Assembly (NCBI GenBank): GCA_964393825.1
Contig: CAYMUY010000020.1
Coordinates: 14,841 to 78,840 of the forward strand
Origin: PFJX01 sp964393825
Lineage (GTDB): Bacteria > Pseudomonadota > Gammaproteobacteria > Burkholderiales > Thiobacillaceae
Length of the DNA stretch: 64,000 nucleotides
Direction of reading: 5' to 3'
Shown: positions 50,775 to 59,617 of the stretch, in pieces
How positions within the stretch are numbered: position 1 is the stretch's first letter
Layout: the number at the start of each line of letters is the position of its first letter
Program-made: the position numbers and the translations under genes
Notes under the pieces: generated by a model
The model's input: the letters and a program-made list of their open reading frames with translations, nothing else
What the model was told of the DNA's origin: nothing
The model's database searches: none

Positions 50775-53614
50775 GCCATCCAGCCATTCGCATCCTGGTC
50801 GTCGACGATGAACTGACCGCGCGTCTGCTGATGCGCGCGGCGCTGGTAAAGACCGGCTTCGAGGTCAGCCTGGCCGAGAATGGCGCCGATGCGCTGAGAC
50901 AGTTCCAGACGCAACGCTGCGATCTGATCATGCTGGATGTGGATATGCCCGGCATGAACGGCTATCAGGCCTGTGCGGCATTGCGCACGCAAGTGGGGGA
51001 TGAGTTACCCATCATCATGGTGACCGGCATGGACGACCTGGAGTCCATCGAAAGGGCCTTTGATTCCGGCGCCACGGATTTCATCGCCAAACCCATCAAC
51101 TGGGCACTGATCGGCCACCGGGTACGCTACCTGCTGCGTAGCTACGCGGTGCTCCAGGACTTGCACACCGCCAATGCACGTAACTCGGCAATCCTGAACG
51201 CCATTCCCGACACCTTGCTGCGCCTGGATGTCAGTGGCCAGGTCCTGGATGTCCGCAGCGTTGGGCGGGCGCAGAGAAGCCAGCATTTACCCAGATCGGG
51301 CTACCCGCTGGCAGAGAATGTCCCGGCGGATATTGTCGGTCAGGTACTCGACCTGGCTGCGCGGGTGCGAGCGACCGGCACGGTCGAAAACATGGACATC
51401 AAGCTGGTCGAAAACGACGGTGAGGAAGGCTATTACGATGTCCGGCTGGTCAGCATCAACGACCAGGAAACCCTCTGCCTGGTGCGTGATATCACCGAGA
51501 GGAAGGAAGCAGAAACCGCCCTGCGCAAGAGCGAGGCACTGTTGCACCATGCCCAGGCGGTGGCGCATCTGGGTAGCTGGTATCTGAGTGTGGCGGACGA
51601 CTGCCTGGTGTGGTCGCCGGAGACATACCGCATCTTCGGCATCCCGGTTGGCACGCCGATGACCTATGAGTACTTTCTGAGCTGCGTACATCCGGACGAT
51701 GTGGAGGCTTTGGATCAAGCCTGGCAGGCCGCATTGCAGGGTGCATCCTACCGTATTGAACATCGCATCCTGGTCGTCGGAGAGGAGCGCTGGGTGCTGG
51801 AACAGGCCGAACTGGAACGCGATAGTACAGGCGCATTTCTGGCCGGTACGGGCACGGTGCAGGACATCACCGAGCGCAAGCTGCAGGAACTCAGGATCAT
51901 CGCTACCCAGAACAAGCTGCAGGCCACCCTGGATGCCATTCCCGACCTGATGTTCGAGCTTGACCTGGACGGCCGCTACCTGGATTTCCATTCGCCGTGC
52001 AGTGACCTTCTCGCCGCGCCTCCCGAGCAACTACTGGGCAGGACGGTGACGGACGTGCTGCCGCCTGAGGCGGCGGCCACTTGTATGGCCGCGCTGCGTG
52101 AGGCGCATGAACATGGCAGGTCGACCGGCAAGGAGTTTGAACTGCACTTGCCCCAGGGTACGCATTGGTTCGAGCTTTCTGTTTCGCACAAGCAGGACAT
52201 GTCGGCGCAGGAGCCGCATTTCATCGTCCTGTCGCGTGATGTTACCGAGCGCAAGGAGGCCGAAAACAAGGTCTTCCGACTAGCCTATTTTGACACGCTG
52301 ACCGGACTGCCCAACCGCTTGTCATTCTCCGACCGGCTGCAGCGGGATATTCAGCGTGCCAGCTACCACCACAGCAAACTGGCCGTGCTGTTCATGGATC
52401 TGGACGGCTTCAAGAACGTCAACGACACCCTCGGGCATGGCGCCGGCGACCTGTTGCTGCAATGGGTGTCCGACCGGCTGCGGCTGGCGGTGCGGCCGGC
52501 GGATCTGGTGGCGCGCAATGGGTCAATGGAAGTGGAAGTCGATCTGGCGCGCCTGGGTGGCGACGAGTTCACCCTGCTCATACCTCAGTTGCAACATGGG
52601 GAAGATGCGCTGAGTGTGGCGCACCGCATCCATGAACTGATGCGTCGGCCTTTCATTCTGGAAAACCGCGAAATCATTGTGACCACCAGTATCGGGATCG
52701 CCGTATATCCGGATGACGGCGAGGATGCGGCAACCCTGCTCAAGCATGCAGACACCGCCATGTACCATGCCAAGGACCAGGGACGCGATAACTGCCAGTA
52801 CTACAGCGCCTCGCTGACACAGATTGCGATGCGGCGACTGAATCTGGAGAGCAACTTGCGCCTGGCCCTGGAAAGGGGCGAGTTTTTCCTGGCCTATCAA
52901 CCGCAACTCGATCTGGCCAGCGGCCGTATTCATTCTCTGGAGGCGCTGATTCGTTGGCGGCACCCGGAGCAAGGCCTGATCTCGCCGGCCGATTTCATTT
53001 CCGCCGCGGAGGTGAACGGACTCATCGTGCCCATCGGCAACTGGGTATTGCGCACCGCCTGCGCTGACATCGCCCGTTGGCAGGCCGCCGGGCATTCACT
53101 CCGGGTCGCGGTGAATCTGTCCGCCGTGCAATTCAGGAATCCGGATCTGGTCAGCCGGATCCAGGCCATCCTGGCCGAGACTGATGTCGCGCCGGAATGG
53201 CTTGAGCTGGAAGTGACCGAGGGCGCCTTGATGGAGGACTCCGCGACCACGCTGGCCACGCTCAACGCTTTGCGCACGGTCGGCATGCAGTTGTCTCTGG
53301 ATGACTTCGGCACCGGCTATTCCTCGCTGAGTTATCTGCAACGCCTGCCGCTGAACAATCTCAAGGTTGACCAGAGCTTCGTGCGTGGCCTGCCGGCGGA
53401 CAAGGACAGTCTGGCCATCGTCCGCGCCATCGTTTCCCTGGCCAAGAACCTGGGCTTCACAATCACCGCCGAAGGAATCGAGACCCTGGAACAGGCGCGG
53501 ATCCTGCACACGCTTGCCTGCGACACCCTGCAGGGCTACTACATCAGCAAGCCGGTGCCGGCCGCTGACATACCCGATTTGCTGACGCGGCATTGGCAGA
53601 CACAGTTCGCGTGA
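50771..53614 (+). CDS. REC-PAS-GGDEF-EAL bifunctional c-di-GMP response regulator
   Basis: A 947-residue cytoplasmic protein. REC: RILVVDDELTARLLMRAAL, phospho-Asp in LIMLDVDMPGMNGYQ, Lys in FIAKPINWA. Three PAS-like segments lie at about 145-245, 255-375 and 380-490 (ending DITERKEAETALRK, DITERKLQE and DVTERKEAENK). GGDEF has the intact signature LARLGGDEFTLL, but a 12-residue insert NGSMEVEVDLAR precedes it where an RxxD I-site would be. EAL is intact (LEALIRWRHPEQG, EVTEGALME, DDFGTGYSSLSYL, KVDQSFVRGL, TAEGIETLEQ). Both synthesis and hydrolysis of c-di-GMP are possible. Phosphate probably comes from the preceding hybrid kinase. Confidence 0.95.
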   Translation: MSHPAIRILVVDDELTARLLMRAALVKTGFEVSLAENGADALRQFQTQRCDLIMLDVDMPGMNGYQACAALRTQVGDELPIIMVTGMDDLESIERAFDSGATDFIAKPINWALIGHRVRYLLRSYAVLQDLHTANARNSAILNAIPDTLLRLDVSGQVLDVRSVGRAQRSQHLPRSGYPLAENVPADIVGQVLDLAARVRATGTVENMDIKLVENDGEEGYYDVRLVSINDQETLCLVRDITERKEAETALRKSEALLHHAQAVAHLGSWYLSVADDCLVWSPETYRIFGIPVGTPMTYEYFLSCVHPDDVEALDQAWQAALQGASYRIEHRILVVGEERWVLEQAELERDSTGAFLAGTGTVQDITERKLQELRIIATQNKLQATLDAIPDLMFELDLDGRYLDFHSPCSDLLAAPPEQLLGRTVTDVLPPEAAATCMAALREAHEHGRSTGKEFELHLPQGTHWFELSVSHKQDMSAQEPHFIVLSRDVTERKEAENKVFRLAYFDTLTGLPNRLSFSDRLQRDIQRASYHHSKLAVLFMDLDGFKNVNDTLGHGAGDLLLQWVSDRLRLAVRPADLVARNGSMEVEVDLARLGGDEFTLLIPQLQHGEDALSVAHRIHELMRRPFILENREIIVTTSIGIAVYPDDGEDAATLLKHADTAMYHAKDQGRDNCQYYSASLTQIAMRRLNLESNLRLALERGEFFLAYQPQLDLASGRIHSLEALIRWRHPEQGLISPADFISAAEVNGLIVPIGNWVLRTACADIARWQAAGHSLRVAVNLSAVQFRNPDLVSRIQAILAETDVAPEWLELEVTEGALMEDSATTLATLNALRTVGMQLSLDDFGTGYSSLSYLQRLPLNNLKVDQSFVRGLPADKDSLAIVRAIVSLAKNLGFTITAEGIETLEQARILHTLACDTLQGYYISKPVPAADIPDLLTRHWQTQFA

Positions 53615-53899
53615 AGCGAGGATGCCCCCAGATCCGGATGGCGGGCACTGGGAACTGATCATGGCAGCCGGAATGGGGGGAGCACGCACGTCCTTCCCTA
53701 GCCCTATCGGCAACGTCAAGCCTCACTTGGCCGGGCCAATCCAATAAGCGGGCCATCTTCTGCCGATCGAGCCTGCCTGTCAGCGGAACCTGCAAAGGCG
53801 ACATGGACGCATTCACTCCGCGGATCATCGTCAACGCCGTTGATCGACCTCCAGATCCGCTCACTCCCGATCAAACCCCTGCCCCGCGTCCAAACAGGT

Positions 53900-55438
53900 T
53901 CATCCGCCGCCACCCCGGAATCGTGCCCAGTCGATCCCCTGCCGGCGCATGCGTGAACGCAGGGTGTGGGGGTTGAGTTGCAGCAGCCGGGCGGCGCCAA
54001 ACGGGCCTTCGACGCGGCCGTGGCATTGCCTCAGCGCGGCTTCGATGTGCTCGCGGGTGGCACTGTCCAGGCTGCCTAGTTGCGCGGGAGCACTGTCCGG
54101 GTTGCGGTCCGCCGGCCGTGTGGCGGGAAACGGCTCGACACCCAGCGCCCGCGTCACCTCCAGGCGATGGCCGTCACCGAGGATGGCGGCGCGCTCGATC
54201 ACGGAAGCCAGTTCACGCACGTTGCCGGGCCAGGGATAGGTTTCCAGCAGGGCCAGGTCGGCGGCGTCCGGCATGCGCGGCGGCAGGCCGAGCCGTTCGG
54301 CGGCGCGCAGTGAGAAATGTGCGGCGAGTGCGGGAATGTCGCGCAGTCGCTCGCGCAGCGGCGGCAGGGGAATGGGAAAAACGGCGAGGCGGAACCAGAG
54401 ATCCTCGCGGAAGTGCCCCGCGGCCACGGCGGCGCGCAGGTCACGGTTGGTGGCGGCCACCACGCGCACGTCGACGTTGAGGGTGCGCTCCCCCCCCACC
54501 CGCTGGAAGCTGCCGTCCTGCAGCACCCGCAGCAGGCGCACCTGGGCCGCCAGCGGCAGTTCGCCAACCTCGTCGAGGAACAGGGTGCCACCGTCGGCCC
54601 GCTCGAACCAGCCGTGCCGGTTGCCGACGGCGCCGGTGAAGCTGCCGCGTTCGTGGCCGAACAGCTCCGAATCGATCAGTTCCGGCGGCAGGGCACCGCA
54701 GTTGACCCGCAGGAACGGCCCGGCCGCGCGGCGCGACCGGACGTGCAGGGCGCGGGCGACGACCTCCTTGCCAGTGCCGGTCTCGCCCAGGATCAACACC
54801 GGTGTATCCGTGCGGGCAACCTGCTCGACCGCATGCATCACCTCGTTCAGGCCGGCATCGGCGCCGACGATGCTATCGCTGATGTCCTGGCGCTTGAGCC
54901 GCAACAGCAAGGCCTGGCGTTCCGCCTCCGCCGCCTCGCGACCCGTCGCCAGTTCGCGCCAGCGCAGTTCATTGGCGAGGGCGACGGCACAGGGCTCACG
55001 CAACGCTTCGGCAAGTGCTTCAGTGGCGGGCGCCGCGAGCAGCAGCAGGCCAATCAGCCGCGTCTCCTGACGCAAGGCCGCGACGGCGAGTGGGCCGTGC
55101 CAGGCGGCGGGAGCCGCGCCGCGACAATGCCGCGCCAATTCAAGCCCGCTGCCCACCCAGATCGACTCGCGCTCCAGCAACGCGCGCAGCGCCACCCAGG
55201 CTTCCGGCGCGAATGCCGCGCGGCGGCTTTCGTTGTCGGTGGTGCCGACCTCCGCCAGCGTCTCCAGTATCGGTTCGACCGCATCCAGGCGGCGAATGCT
55301 CAGGCGCGGGGCGCTGCCGAGTTCGGCGCCCAGGGCCTCGACGAAGGCCGCCAGGCGGGGATGTTGCGCGGCGAGTCGCCAGGCGGTGGCGGCGAGCGAT
55401 GACGCCAGGATTTTCCGTGTCATTTCATTGTCACCCAT
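53900..55438 (-). CDS. Sigma-54-dependent enhancer-binding transcriptional regulator
   Basis: A 512-residue EBP. The N-terminal 190 residues (AATAWRLAAQHPRLAAFVEA ...) form an unidentified, possibly GAF-like sensor. The AAA+ core has Walker A GETGTGKE, the loop GHERGSFTGA (S where GAFTGA has A), Walker B TLFLDEVGELP and the R-finger region. The C-terminus has a Fis-type HTH (HIEAALRQCHGRVEGPFGAA ... LRSRMRRQGID). An alternative start is ATG 55423. It is divergent from the TauE-like gene, which has a matching -24/-12 promoter; TGTCA elements overlap the start region. It superficially resembles NorR but lacks a clear match of the N-terminal domain, so the effector is not assigned. Confidence 0.9.
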   Translation of the reverse strand: MGDNEMTRKILASSLAATAWRLAAQHPRLAAFVEALGAELGSAPRLSIRRLDAVEPILETLAEVGTTDNESRRAAFAPEAWVALRALLERESIWVGSGLELARHCRGAAPAAWHGPLAVAALRQETRLIGLLLLAAPATEALAEALREPCAVALANELRWRELATGREAAEAERQALLLRLKRQDISDSIVGADAGLNEVMHAVEQVARTDTPVLILGETGTGKEVVARALHVRSRRAAGPFLRVNCGALPPELIDSELFGHERGSFTGAVGNRHGWFERADGGTLFLDEVGELPLAAQVRLLRVLQDGSFQRVGGERTLNVDVRVVAATNRDLRAAVAAGHFREDLWFRLAVFPIPLPPLRERLRDIPALAAHFSLRAAERLGLPPRMPDAADLALLETYPWPGNVRELASVIERAAILGDGHRLEVTRALGVEPFPATRPADRNPDSAPAQLGSLDSATREHIEAALRQCHGRVEGPFGAARLLQLNPHTLRSRMRRQGIDWARFRGGGG

Positions 55439-55465
55439 GACATTGAACAGATATTCCGTGTCATT
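55413..55465. promoter_or_regulatory. TGTCA operator cluster at the start of the sigma-54 regulator
   Basis: A 12-bp direct repeat TTCCGTGTCATT occurs at 55413 and 55454, 41 bp (about four helical turns) apart. Between them lies an inverted repeat TGTCA-N4-TGACA (55429-55442). Four half-sites in about 50 bp suggest a binding site for the regulator itself, upstream of the -24/-12 promoter. Confidence 0.6.
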
Positions 55466-55601
55466 CGACTATAGACCTGGCCCACGGGTCATGCCCGGTT
55501 TCGCTGCGCGCAACCCAGCCGACGCATGACCAGGCGGGAAGTGCCGATGTCAACGATGCAGCCGGGTTGACCGCGGTGTAATCCGGCACCCCCGCGCGAA
55601 C

Positions 55602-55616
55602 TGGCACGCAAGCTGC
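55602..55616 (+). promoter_or_regulatory. Sigma-54 (-24/-12) promoter for the TauE-like gene
   Basis: TGGCAC-N5-CTGC: GG at -24 and GC at -12 with the correct spacing, matching the RpoN consensus TGGCAC-N5-TTGC except for one base. It overlaps the first in-frame ATG at 55617, so translation must start downstream at 55650. The divergent EBP supports function. Confidence 0.82.
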
Positions 55617-55649
55617 ATGGACAAGGTATCGCCAACCTGGAGAGACATC

Positions 55650-56561
55650 ATGCAAGCCCCCACCCTTTCCTCCTTCGCCTTGCCCGCACTCGCCAGCCGT
55701 CGCACCCGGCTGTGGCTGTTGCTGGCCGCCGGCGCGGTTGCGACCGTGCTCGTCTTGGGCCAACTTCCCGGCTGGGCGGTGGTGGCGGATTCGACGCAGG
55801 GTTTGTCCACTTCCCTGCTGCTGGCCATCTTCCTGGCCGCGATGGCCTGCGAATATGTCGATTCCAGCATGGGCATGGGCTATGGCACCACGCTGACGCC
55901 GCTTCTCCTGCTGGCCGGCTTCGCACCGCTGCAGATCGTGCCGGCGGTGCTGCTCAGCGAATTCATGACCGGCCTGGCGGCCGGACTGCTGCACCAGCGT
56001 GACGGCAACGTCGATTTTCTCCGCGACGCCCAGGCGCGCCGTGCCGCCTGGCTGCTCGCCCTGCTCTCCGGTGTCGGCGCCTTGCTGGCGGTGTGGGTGG
56101 CGGTGAGCGTCTCGAAATTCTGGCTGGGCATCTTCATCAGCGGCATCGTCCTGGCGATGGGCGTCGTCGTGCTTGCCACCCGCAACCGGCAGATTCCCTT
56201 CCACGCCGGCGGTATCGTCGCGGTGGGCGCCGTCGCCGCCTTCAACAAGGGGCTGTCCGGCGGCGGCTACGGGCCGCTGGTGACGGCCGGCCAGGTGGTT
56301 TCCGGCCTGCCGGCGAAGAGCGCGGTAGCGGTCACCTCGGTGGCGGAATCGCTGACCTGCCTGATCGGTGTGCTGGGCTACCTGGCCGCCGGCAAGACCA
56401 TTGCATGGGGCCTGGCCGTGCCGTTGACGCTGGGCGCCCTGCTCTCGGTGCCGATGGCCACCCTGACCGTGCGGCGCCTGACCGAAGCCAGGATGCGCGG
56501 CCTGGTCGGCATCGTCACCCTGGTGCTGGGCGGCGTGGCGCTATTCAAACTGTTCGGCTGA
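55650..56561 (+). CDS. TauE/SafE-family membrane exporter
   Basis: A 303-residue polytopic protein with about eight TM segments. The two repeat motifs of the TauE/SafE family are visible: DSSMGMGYGTTLTPLLLLAG and FNKGLSGGGYGPLVTAGQVV. ATG 55650, with GGAGAG 6 bp upstream and downstream of the -12 promoter, is the start. The family moves sulfite, sulfoacetate or organosulfur anions and, in some cases, other anions. It is the first gene of a sigma-54-controlled unit that includes the MgtC-like gene (18 bp gap). Confidence 0.85.
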   Translation: MQAPTLSSFALPALASRRTRLWLLLAAGAVATVLVLGQLPGWAVVADSTQGLSTSLLLAIFLAAMACEYVDSSMGMGYGTTLTPLLLLAGFAPLQIVPAVLLSEFMTGLAAGLLHQRDGNVDFLRDAQARRAAWLLALLSGVGALLAVWVAVSVSKFWLGIFISGIVLAMGVVVLATRNRQIPFHAGGIVAVGAVAAFNKGLSGGGYGPLVTAGQVVSGLPAKSAVAVTSVAESLTCLIGVLGYLAAGKTIAWGLAVPLTLGALLSVPMATLTVRRLTEARMRGLVGIVTLVLGGVALFKLFG

Positions 56562-56579
56562 GCGGTCCATAATCGGGGC

Positions 56580-57836
56580 ATGCAGAACGACCCGCTCGCC
56601 AGCCTCTACCCCTTCCTCACCAGCCTCGCGCTCGGCCTGCTGATCGGCCTGGAGCGGGAGCGCTCGCCGGCCGCCAAGGCCGGCTTGCGCACGTTCTCCC
56701 TGGTGGCGCTCGCCGGTACCCTGGGCGCCCTGTTGTCGGAGAAGACCGGGGCGCCATGGGTGCTGGGCGCCGGCCTGATGGTCATGGGCGGCATGATGGT
56801 CGCCACCTATTTCAAGAGCACCGCCAGCGACGACCCCGGCACCACCACCATTGCCGCCGTGGTGGTCTGCTATGCGCTGGGCGCGATGGTCTGGTACGGC
56901 ATGGAGCAGCTTGCCGTCACCCTGGCCATTCTGGCCACCGCCCTGCTCTACTTCAAACCGGAATTGAGCGGTGTCTCGCGCAGCCTGACGCGGCTGGACC
57001 TGGTATCCATCCTGCAGTTCGCGGTGCTTTCGTTCGTCATCCTGCCGATCCTGCCGAACCAGAATTACGGCCCCTACCACGCACTCAACCCGTATCAGGT
57101 CTGGTGGATGGTGGTACTGATCTCCGGCCTGTCTCTCGCCGGCTATGCGGCGCTGCGCATCGCGGGTCATCGCCACGGCACCCTGCTCACCGGCCTGTTC
57201 GGCGGCATCGCTTCCAGCACCGCCACCACCCTCGCCTTCTCCCGCCACGGTCGCGACAATCCCAGCCTCATTGGCATGGCCGCCATGGTCATCCTGCTCG
57301 CCAACTGGGTGGTGCTGGTGCGACTCGCCGTGGTGGTCGCGGTCCTGGCACCCGGCCTGCTGCGGCCGATGGCCATGCTACTGGGCGGGGGCGCCCTGGC
57401 TGGACTGTTCGTGCTCTACCTGCTCTGGCGTCGCCTGAATGACAAGCGCGACGCGCCCACGCTGGAAATGAAAAACCCGACCGAGATACGCGCCGCCCTC
57501 GGTTTCGGTGCCCTCTACGCCGGCGTCCTGTTCGCCGCCGCCTGGCTCTCCGACCTGGTCGGCAGCCAGGGGGTCTACGCGGTGGCGGTGGTGTCCGGCC
57601 TGACCGACGTCGACGCCATCACACTGTCCAGCCTGCGCCTGTTCGGGCTGGGTACCCTGCACGCGGACCAGGCGGTCACCACCGTGTTGCTCGCGGTGCT
57701 TGCCAACATCGCCTTCAAGAGCGGGCTGGCCACCGTCATCGGCGGCGCCGCCCTGGCGCGCCAGGTGTTGCCCGGGATGGCAGCGGTGGCGGGCGGGTTG
57801 CTGGCGGGGTGGCTGCTCAGTAACGGGCTGGGCTGA
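56580..57836 (+). CDS. MgtC/SapB-family membrane protein (with DUF4010)
   Basis: A 418-residue membrane protein with about 11-12 TM segments. The N-terminal MgtC-like part has ALGLLIGLERERSPAAKAGL and FSLVALAGTLGALLSE. The C-terminal DUF4010 part includes GLFGGIASSTATTLAFSRHG and SGLTDVDAITLSSLRL. Members with DUF4010 are uncharacterised transport-like proteins. Downstream of the TauE-like gene by 18 bp and presumably in the same sigma-54 unit. It converges with the nosL-like gene. Confidence 0.88.
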   Translation: MQNDPLASLYPFLTSLALGLLIGLERERSPAAKAGLRTFSLVALAGTLGALLSEKTGAPWVLGAGLMVMGGMMVATYFKSTASDDPGTTTIAAVVVCYALGAMVWYGMEQLAVTLAILATALLYFKPELSGVSRSLTRLDLVSILQFAVLSFVILPILPNQNYGPYHALNPYQVWWMVVLISGLSLAGYAALRIAGHRHGTLLTGLFGGIASSTATTLAFSRHGRDNPSLIGMAAMVILLANWVVLVRLAVVVAVLAPGLLRPMAMLLGGGALAGLFVLYLLWRRLNDKRDAPTLEMKNPTEIRAALGFGALYAGVLFAAAWLSDLVGSQGVYAVAVVSGLTDVDAITLSSLRLFGLGTLHADQAVTTVLLAVLANIAFKSGLATVIGGAALARQVLPGMAAVAGGLLAGWLLSNGLG

Positions 57837-57850
57837 GGCGTCGCCATGCC

Positions 57851-58327
57851 TCAATCGAACCGACCCGCGTCCAGTTTCCCCGGCAATGCCCGCGTCACCT
57901 CATCGAAGCGCAGGATGCGCCGGCCCTTGTGGTCGTTCAGGAACGCCTCGGCATCCGCCTGGGTGGCGAGCGGAATCAATTCATGGCCCATCGGCCCGAG
58001 CACGTCGGAGCCGATCACGAACCACGCCTGGCGGGCGTCGATGCGTTTCAGTTCGTAATACTCGGTGACACCGATGCGGGCGATGTCCTGACCACGGTGG
58101 CCGCGCGCGTAGCGCGGCATGTCGAACAGGTACTTGAACAAGTCCTTGGCGCCGTCGAAGTGATGGGCATGACCGTCCTTGTAGACCACGGTGGCGATCC
58201 AGGCGGGGTATTTCGAGACGACCATCCCGCACACCGGGCAGAGGTCGCGCGGGCCGGTCCCGGGAAAGCCACCCGCCCAGCCCTGGAGGGACAGGACGAG
58301 CAGCACCCAGGCAAGGAGAGCCCGCAT
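57851..58327 (-). CDS. nosL: NosL-family copper chaperone-like protein, copy 1
   Basis: A 158-residue protein with a signal peptide (LLAWVLLVLSLQGWAG). The NosL copper-binding signature CPVCGMVVSKYPAW is present near the mature N-terminus, followed by conserved FDGAKDLFKYLFDM and WFVIGSDVLGPMGHELIPLA. NosL delivers Cu(I) for assembly of the CuZ site of nitrous oxide reductase in denitrifiers. It does not have the usual lipobox. The ATG at 58327 overlaps the preceding stop by 1 bp. It is last in the operon. Confidence 0.9.
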   Translation of the reverse strand: MRALLAWVLLVLSLQGWAGGFPGTGPRDLCPVCGMVVSKYPAWIATVVYKDGHAHHFDGAKDLFKYLFDMPRYARGHRGQDIARIGVTEYYELKRIDARQAWFVIGSDVLGPMGHELIPLATQADAEAFLNDHKGRRILRFDEVTRALPGKLDAGRFD

Positions 58328-58941
58328 CAACCGGCCTTCTTCATCATGTGCTGACGGCGTTCCTCGCGCTTCTTGCGAATCATCAGCGTGTCTTTCGCCA
58401 GGTCGGCGTAGCTCGCGGTCAACGCCGCGGCGAAATCGCCGATCTCACCGAGATGAAGTTCCTTGGCGGCCAGCGCGGCTTCCCGGCTGCCGTAAGACGT
58501 CTTGCCGCGATGGGTCATCACCCCCGGCAGCTTGCCGCCGATCAGATAGGTGGCCTGATCGACGTCGATCAAGGGCTTCACCGCTTCCGCGCTGGCATTG
58601 TCCGGCGCGTAGATGGCTTTCGGCTCGCGGTCGAGGTTGATCGCCAGGGAGATGGAGAGGCAATGGAGGGAACAGGTGCCGTCCACCCGATCGTCGGCGT
58701 AATGCACCAGATGCCGGGCATGGTGGTACTGGGCGCGATCCATGCCGCAATAGGGGCACCTGGGATACTTGTTCAGTTCGTTTTCCAGCGGATTCGGATC
58801 TTTCGGCGTCTTCGGGATGAACTGCGTGGGGGTGCCGTCGCCCACGCACGACTGTTCGCCTTTCGGGCTGGCGTGGACGGGTGCCGTCACCAGGGCGGCG
58901 GCGGCAACCAGCGGCAGTTTGAACATGTCACGACGTTTCAT
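58327..58941 (-). CDS. NosL-like protein, copy 2 (longer)
   Basis: A 204-residue protein: MKRRDMFKLPLVAAAALVTA leader (twin-arginine-like but with an imperfect motif), then CPYCGMDRAQYHHARHLVHY, the NosL CxxCGM signature with a following His-rich segment. A second Cys pair DGTCSLHCLSISLAIN follows, plus conserved SAEAVKPLIDVDQATYLIGG. The His/Cys-rich part suggests more metal ligands than in copy 1. The C-terminal tail is Lys/Arg-rich (RKKREERRQHMMKKAG). GGAGAGC precedes the ATG. Confidence 0.85.
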   Translation of the reverse strand: MKRRDMFKLPLVAAAALVTAPVHASPKGEQSCVGDGTPTQFIPKTPKDPNPLENELNKYPRCPYCGMDRAQYHHARHLVHYADDRVDGTCSLHCLSISLAINLDREPKAIYAPDNASAEAVKPLIDVDQATYLIGGKLPGVMTHRGKTSYGSREAALAAKELHLGEIGDFAAALTASYADLAKDTLMIRKKREERRQHMMKKAG

Positions 58942-58969
58942 GGTGCTCTCCTGGGTGAAATAGTCCTGC

Positions 58970-59617
58970 TCACAAATGCAGCATGACTTGAAAAAACCTG
59001 CCGCCCGACCACACCGCCTGGGCGCCGAGGGCGATGATCATCAGCCCGCCGGCGCGACGCAGCCAGGCCAGTGCTTGCTGACCGAGCCATTGCGCCAGGC
59101 CGCCGGCCAGCGCCATCGCCGGGACGGTGCCGAGGCCGAAGACGAACAGCCAGGCGGCGCCGCTGGCGATGGACGGCGCCGTGGCCGCCTTCAGGGTGAG
59201 CGAGAACACCAGGGCGCAGGGCATCAGGCCGTTGAGAAAGCCGGAGACGGCGAACGCCGGGCGCGCCGCGCGCGCCGATCCACATGCCGTGGCGCGCGCG
59301 CCGCACCCTGGAGTACGCCGCATGGCCAGCGCGCCCGCCAACATGACCCCCACCCCGGCGACGATGTAGAGCACGCCCTGGACCCGCCCCACCCCGCCGG
59401 TCAGCACGATGGCCTGGCCGAGGCCGGCGGCGAGCGCTCCGAGCAGGGTATAGGCCAGCACCCGGCCGCCGTGATAGGCGAGATGCGGCGTCAGCACACG
59501 GTCACCGCGAGCGCCCAGGAATAGCCCCGCCGCCAGACCGCCGCACATCGTCCAGCAATGGCCGGCACCGGCGAGGCCGGCGAGGAAGGCGAGCGGGAGG
59601 GTGAGTTCAGCGCCCAT
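58970..59617 (-). CDS. DsbD/TauE-like membrane protein (heavy-metal/cytochrome-oxidase biogenesis type)
   Basis: A 215-residue protein with six or so TM segments. The N-terminal segment contains the GHCWTMCGG motif seen in the sulfite exporter TauE/SafE-like (UreH/DsbD_2) group linked to copper transport next to cytochrome oxidase genes. FLNGLMPCALVFSLTLKAA carries the second conserved Pro-Cys. The Cys pair suggests thiol or metal chemistry. Overlaps tlpA by 11 bp, so translation is coupled. Confidence 0.83.
   Translation of the reverse strand: MGAELTLPLAFLAGLAGAGHCWTMCGGLAAGLFLGARGDRVLTPHLAYHGGRVLAYTLLGALAAGLGQAIVLTGGVGRVQGVLYIVAGVGVMLAGALAMRRTPGCGARATACGSARAARPAFAVSGFLNGLMPCALVFSLTLKAATAPSIASGAAWLFVFGLGTVPAMALAGGLAQWLGQQALAWLRRAGGLMIIALGAQAVWSGGRFFQVMLHL

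Noticed and set aside
53615..53899. Possible small gene between the GGDEF-EAL gene and the EBP
   Set aside because: The short frames here have no ribosome site or recognisable motif. The stretch is under 300 bp and I see nothing in it.
53900..55438. Assignment as NorR
   Set aside because: The AAA+ and Fis domains fit any EBP of this class. The N-terminal domain lacks a clear NorR GAF match and no norVW or hmp gene is adjacent.
55617..55649. Earlier in-frame ATG for the TauE-like gene
   Set aside because: It overlaps the -12 element of the RpoN promoter, so it lies upstream of the expected transcript start.
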